Below, one piece after another: positions 59,761-64,000 of a stretch of DNA of 64,000 bases (position 1 is the stretch's first letter; every line of letters begins with the position of its first letter). The DNA is taken from contig JABYQN010000006.1 in the NCBI GenBank assembly GCA_022606135.1, forward strand, positions 2,790,001 through 2,854,000, read 5' to 3'. A program made the position numbers and the translations under genes. Origin of the DNA: Fomes fomentarius (Eukaryota; Basidiomycota; Agaricomycetes; Polyporales; Polyporaceae). The notes under the pieces were generated by a model. The model saw only the letters and a list, made by a program, of their open reading frames with translations, was not told where the DNA came from and made no database searches.

Positions 59761-60368
59761 CACTGTTGTGGGAATATTTGCAGGGTTACTATTCGACATA
59801 CAACAAAGGGGTGGCAGTCCTCGTCGAACCTTATGCTCATGACAGTGCACATCCAATCATAGGCTAGACCGACTCGGATCTCGACGTCCATGGTGGACGA
59901 AGCGGTGTAAGTGCACAACTATTTACCATTGTAAGCGCTTGCCGATATTAATCGCCTCAGCTTCAAGAAGGGTCGCTTCGGCGGCGAGTATTGGTGCCAT
60001 AAGTAGTCTGCCATTGATACCGAGTTCAATCTAATAGTTCTCTTGCAGTACTGTAGTGAGAGCTCTCACCCCAACATCCCCAGAACATAGGCTGGAATGT
60101 CTCAGTAATACGTCAAGCCAATGGAATACGTCAACCGAGGGGTGACAGAACTCACCTAAAACAGTCCTCCGGCTATGGTGGTAATGGTATCAATCAACTC
60201 GACTACTAGCCTACCAAAGGGCGGGAAAAACAGATATACAGAGTACTAGCAAACCGCATATGTCAAGGTTAGACGACACACAGTGCACCATCAGACAGGC
60301 GACTTCTATCACTTATAACCGTCTCACATTAACAGTTTTCTGCCCCGTCCCTCCTGCGTCTTGTAGCC
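59761..60368. other. Intergenic, promoter of DUF6533-type copy C
   Basis: About 600 bp without a coding exon. It follows the amidohydrolase remnant, and the 5' part may be further decayed sequence. Confidence 0.4.
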
Positions 60369-62147
60369 ATGGCCGACACCTTTCGGACGACCCAGGACTC
60401 CAGTTCTCTGTGAGTCTATTCAACGGGAGATGGCGGACTATTTCTGAGATAGTGAGGTGTCGTAGTCAAATTCAGAACTATGTGACCGTTTCTGTAGCCT
60501 GTGATTCGGATTTCCTGTTCTTTTTTTCACGAGCTGACTTCCTTTCGACCAGGTCTTCTCGTATACGAGCACGCTCTCACTTATGACCGTGAGGTGAAAC
60601 TCTTCTGGAGGCGGAGCGTCACCGGATCCTCTATTTTGTTCTTCATCAATCGATACCTGCCTCTCGTGGTCAACTTAACCAACATGCGGTATCTCCGTCC
60701 TAGCACAGAACATGTGAGCATGTGACCCTCATTCAAGTGTTTCAACGACTAACTATCATTTTTTAGGGGTAAGTGTATGCAATGATCGAGTGACAATAAT
60801 CCCTAGTCCTCACAAAACCATTCGCCACAACTCACATGGAAACAGTTGTGCAACGCTCTCGTTGACGCATGGAATATTGGAATACGTCCAGTATATACCC
60901 TGGGCTTGTGAGTTTTCAACTCATCGTGACAGATCACTCCCGCATATTGAGTGGCTATGGGTAGTCTTATCCGCCTTAAGGGTATATGCGCTCAGCTTCA
61001 ACAGCTGGTCGAAATGGCCGCTATCCATCCTGATCTTCCTTTCTTCCCTTGTACCCATGGTCATCAACTTCGTAAGTCACCATGTTACTCAACTGATGTT
61101 ATATATGATGTCTGAGAGCATAGCGCAGATTGAATTGAGTCACTCATCCATAGTCGTGGACTCTGACATCGTCCGATGCATCTTCACTGTCGACATGTCT
61201 CGTAAAATCGAAAATAAGTAGGTCACGGACGTAAAATCAATGCGCGATGCTGTGGCTAACAGAAGGTTTTCCTCAGCTGTACAGTCTCATCTCTCTCTCA
61301 TCAGTCCGATGCCACCGCCACTAAAGCATATCTAGTCACTATCATCTCCAGGCTCTGCCTAGTCGCAGCAGATCTCATGGTAATGGGAATCACATGGAAG
61401 GCGACATACAGAACCAGCAGAGACATTATTGGTCGGAGGAGTTCGTTATCGAGCATCTTGCTGAGAGACGGTCAGTGCACACCCTTCCAGACCCTTGAGT
61501 CCAATCACGTCTGACACGAAAGATTGCAGGTGCAATTTATTTCATGTACGCGACGAGCCCCCTCGAACCCTGAATGCCCTTACACGATCGCTGAATGCGT
61601 GAACGTCTTTGCAGTACGCTGGCGATCATGAACATACTCCATCTCAGCTTCTCCCTCTCCTCGGTAATTATCCTGCCTGTGATCGAAAAGTGAGTGCCTC
61701 ATACTCATCTGGGCCACGATAGATCCTCGGCACACTTGCCAGCAGCAATTCGTTGATTGTGATATTTACTGAAGCGTACGATCACGATCCTTCAACTTCA
61801 CCCCCCGCGCGCTGAACCAACAGCTCTGACGTTGTCCTATCCTATTTTTTGCCAGCTTTACTGCAATCCTCATCTCCAGGTTCCTCATGGACCTGCAAGC
61901 AGCGAGCGACGCAGCCATGCACCAGCACTCTGGAGTATCATCCCTCTCCAGCCTGAACTTCAACAGAGTAATAGGAGCATTGGGCTCATCGCTGCCCGCG
62001 ATACCGGAGTCGGAGAATGATTTATACCGCCAGGGCATGGAGGGGAGGATCGAGGTCAACGACAACACTAGATTCGCGGTCTATGATGACGCTGCGTACG
62101 AAAGCAGGATTCCCGGCCTAGAAGGAGGTGGTTTCTACATCTCATGA
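60369..62147 (+). CDS. DUF6533-type multi-pass membrane protein, copy C
   Basis: Start at 60369 (MADTFRTTQDSSSL). Exon 2 QIQNYVTVSVA; exon 3 LLVYEHALTYDREVKLFWRR then SSILFFINRYLPLVVNLTNM, ending at 60713 in phase 0 (STEH). Then a 53-nt intron with CTAAC branch site and TTTTTTAG acceptor, the 2-nt exon GG (60767-60768), and a 77-nt intron with gtaagt donor. Coding resumes at 60846: CATLSLTHGILEYVQYIPWA. Later: FLSALRVYALSFNSWSKWPL, ILIFLSSLVPMVINF, FLMDLQAASDAAMHQHSGVS, and SLNFNRVIGALGSSL. Ends GLEGGGFYIS, TGA at 62147. Most diverged of the three copies; apparently intact. Role unknown; the family is fungal and probably sits in the plasma membrane (inference). Confidence 0.8.
60767..60768 (+). 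other. Predicted 2-nt micro-exon (GG), copy C
   Basis: Context ctaac...ttttttag|GG|gtaagtg. Upstream intron 60714-60766 (53 nt), downstream intron 60769-60845 (77 nt). Without it the next exon is read in the wrong frame and hits a stop within about 20 codons. Confidence 0.7.
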
Positions 62148-62365
62148 GAAGTTCCCGAACTTGAAGTCCCCGTCCTCGAAATTCGCTAGCTTCACTATCT
62201 ATTCATCAACGACTATGTAATTTACGATTGTGGTAACATCCCCTCCTAGCTCGTTGGGCCCCGCGTCCGAAAATCGAACAGTGTGCATCGAGATCAATCC
62301 GCATCGCCCAATAAATAGCTCAACATTCGAGATCACACGCACAGCATACATGACGGGTACAAGGC

Positions 62366-64000
62366 TCAGAATACAGGTGCGCCATTGGTGTCGTACCACT
62401 TCTTCCAGCGTGCCTCCAACGTCTCCACAGGCCACCGCTTCCTCACCTCGTCCGCTCTCACCTTCAGCTCCTTCGCAACCGGAGCCCACTCCCTGACCAG
62501 CCTGCCCTTCTTCTTCACGATCTCGCCATCGACCAACACGTACTCCACGTCCTCGCTCGACGCGTGGAACACCACGCCCGCGATCGGGTCCTCCGCGCCT
62601 GCGAGGTTGACGGAGTCGGCATCGAAGATGACGAGGTCCGCGCGCTTCCCGACCTCGACCGTCCCGATGAGATGCGCGAGGTTCAGGGCTTCCGCACCGC
62701 CGAGCGTCCCGAGGCGGAAGGCGTCGGCACTGCTATACTTGTTCTTGAACGGAGGTGTTTCCTTGTTCAGGTGGATGCGCTCGTGGTCGTGGCCGCGTGC
62801 CCACTGCAGCGCGAACCGCATCTGCGTGAATATGTCGCCACTGTTAATTGAGAGGCAGTCCTAAAGCGAGCGTCTCAGCGTTCCGTGTCTACCTCACATG
62901 GAAAATTTCACTGCACTCACCACGCCGAGCCCGCACTTGACGCCTCTCTTCAATGCGTCGATCGCAACGGGATTGCCATGCGCCATCCCCAGCTCGTCCT
63001 CGGGCGTCGACCCAATGGCCGCCCCGCTGTCCTTCAGCGCCTTCCACGCCTCGTCGTCCAGCGCCGCGCGGTCCGCAAGCGCATTGCAGTGCGAGAACAG
63101 GACGTCCGGGCCCAGCAGCCCCGCATCGCGCCAAGTGAGTATCCCGGGGCCCTTGACGACATGCGCCGTGATGATCGCGACGTTGTTCGCCCTCGCGAAC
63201 GCGATGTACTCCTTGTGCGCGTCGATGCCCGGCGCGCCGGGGTAGATCTGGTCGTACGCGAGCCCGAGCGTGACGCGGCCGTCGGGGCGCAGCTTGCCCC
63301 CGTCGGCGGAGCCCCATTCCGCGAGCTTCGCGCGCTGCCACTTCTTGTCGTCCTCGTTGTGCGCGAACTGCATGCTGGGGAAGAGCTCCGTGGGCGGGGA
63401 CTGGCGGGCGGGCGCCCAGATGACGCGGGCGCCGGACTCGATGGTCGCGTTGAGCGCGGCGTCGGCGTGCGTCGGGCTGAGCGCGGCGTGGTAGTGGTCG
63501 AGGATGGTCGTGACGCCGTTGTGGAGCGCGTCGAGGCATCCGGCGAGCGTGCCTATGCCGATTTCCTCGGGCGTGAGCGATCCTTGGATCGACCTGCCAA
63601 CTATGAGTGAGTACACTGTGATTCATCCATCCTTCCTTCTGAGTATACGGAAGTGCCCACTGACCATGCCATCTTGATCAGGTACTCCGAGAGGAGCCAG
63701 CTGCGGAGCGTAGAGCACTGAGCATAGCTATTAGGATGGCGGTGCGCTGGGGAAGTCCTTACTCGCATTGGTTCGCCCTTAAGACTGTCATGAACACATG
63801 CCTATCGTCGAAGTAGCGTCAGCACTCCGATCATGAAGCCATCCCAAAGCCCGAGTCCTCACCGATGGGTGTCGACGAAGCCAGGGGTGATCCACTTGTT
63901 CTCGCAGTTGATGACCTCCACATCCGACGCAGGAGCGATGTCGGGCTCGATGCGGGTGATGGTGGTGCCTTCAATGAGCACGTCCGCCTTATAGACCCGC
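62366..64000 (-). CDS. Amidohydrolase-superfamily deaminase/hydrolase (5' end outside window)
   Basis: Metal-dependent hydrolase of the ATZ/TRZ-like subgroup of the amidohydrolase superfamily; substrate not predictable. The window starts inside the N-terminal composite beta-sandwich (YKADVLIEGTTITRIEPDIA). The metal HxH is built across an intron (WITPGFVDTHR + HVF). Then MTVLRANQC, LLSEYLIKMAW, SIQGSLTPEEIGIGTLAG, TTILDHYHAALSP, the His in AIITAHVVKG, the His in DVLFSHCNAL, GSTPEDELGMAHGNP, and GLGVDCLSINSGDIFTQMRF with the metal Asp. The C-terminal part has RLGTLGGAEALNLAHLIGTV, EVGKRADLVIFDADSVNLAG and ends NGAPVF, stop at 62366. All ligand positions are present. A broken copy lies at 59172-59760. 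Confidence 0.88.

Noticed and set aside
62885..63626. Long ORFs on both strands over the amidohydrolase (241 and 245 codons)
   Set aside because: GC-rich shadows; the frame with the metal-binding His residues is the real one.

Overview
This window reads as nuclear DNA of a filamentous basidiomycete, most likely an Agaricomycete and possibly a polypore. The basis is: genes split by many 50-80 nt GT-AG introns; a fungal gene set (KEX1-like carboxypeptidase, MGM101, a DASH Spc19-like subunit, gephyrin-type Cnx protein, fungal DUF6533-type membrane proteins); and a short TTAGGG-type motif. I assigned genes by joining exons by eye, so exon borders are approximate unless given.

Layout. 0-1.3 kb: a secreted parallel beta-helix protein, cut by the window edge. 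2.0-7.9 kb: two complete, tandem, diverged poly(A) polymerase genes. 8.2-28.1 kb: a dense housekeeping block. It holds mitochondrial GatB, a DsbA-like thioredoxin-fold protein, a CSN12/PCI protein, a vWA protein, a gamma-tubulin complex (GCP5-like) gene divergent from MGM101, a secretory-pathway membrane protein, a KEX1-like carboxypeptidase and a DASH Spc19-like gene. 29-30.7 kb: DUF6533-type membrane protein copy A. 32.2-34.7 kb: molybdenum-cofactor fusion enzyme. 36-40 kb: two tandem glycerophosphodiester phosphodiesterases. 40.3-42.35 kb: a Ser-rich protein of unknown function. 42.4-45.1 kb: gene-poor, with a strong palindrome and possible gene debris. 45.1-53.3 kb: DUF6533-type copy B, split by a 6,446-bp Ty1/copia LTR retrotransposon with a perfect 5-bp target duplication. 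53.6-58.95 kb: a putative nucleolar UTP8/NOL11-like protein, a coiled-coil protein and a lysophosphatidate acyltransferase. 59.2-59.8 kb: an amidohydrolase pseudogene fragment. 60.4-62.1 kb: DUF6533-type copy C. 62.4-64 kb: the intact amidohydrolase, running off the edge.

The most striking signal is in the three DUF6533-type paralogues. In each of them the reading frame is restored only if a 2-nucleotide exon (GG) is spliced in between two introns, and the retrotransposon sits 17 nt downstream of that micro-exon in copy B. Other points of interest: the retrotransposon carries a primer-binding site matching the anticodon arm of initiator tRNA (half-tRNA priming); its LTR promoter has four perfect TGACTCA boxes; two MCB boxes (ACGCGT) lie in the GCP5/MGM101 divergent promoter; and a TTAGGG-type box lies just upstream of the putative ribosome-biogenesis gene. 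Local duplication is a theme: poly(A) polymerase, GDPD, DUF6533 and amidohydrolase are all duplicated here.
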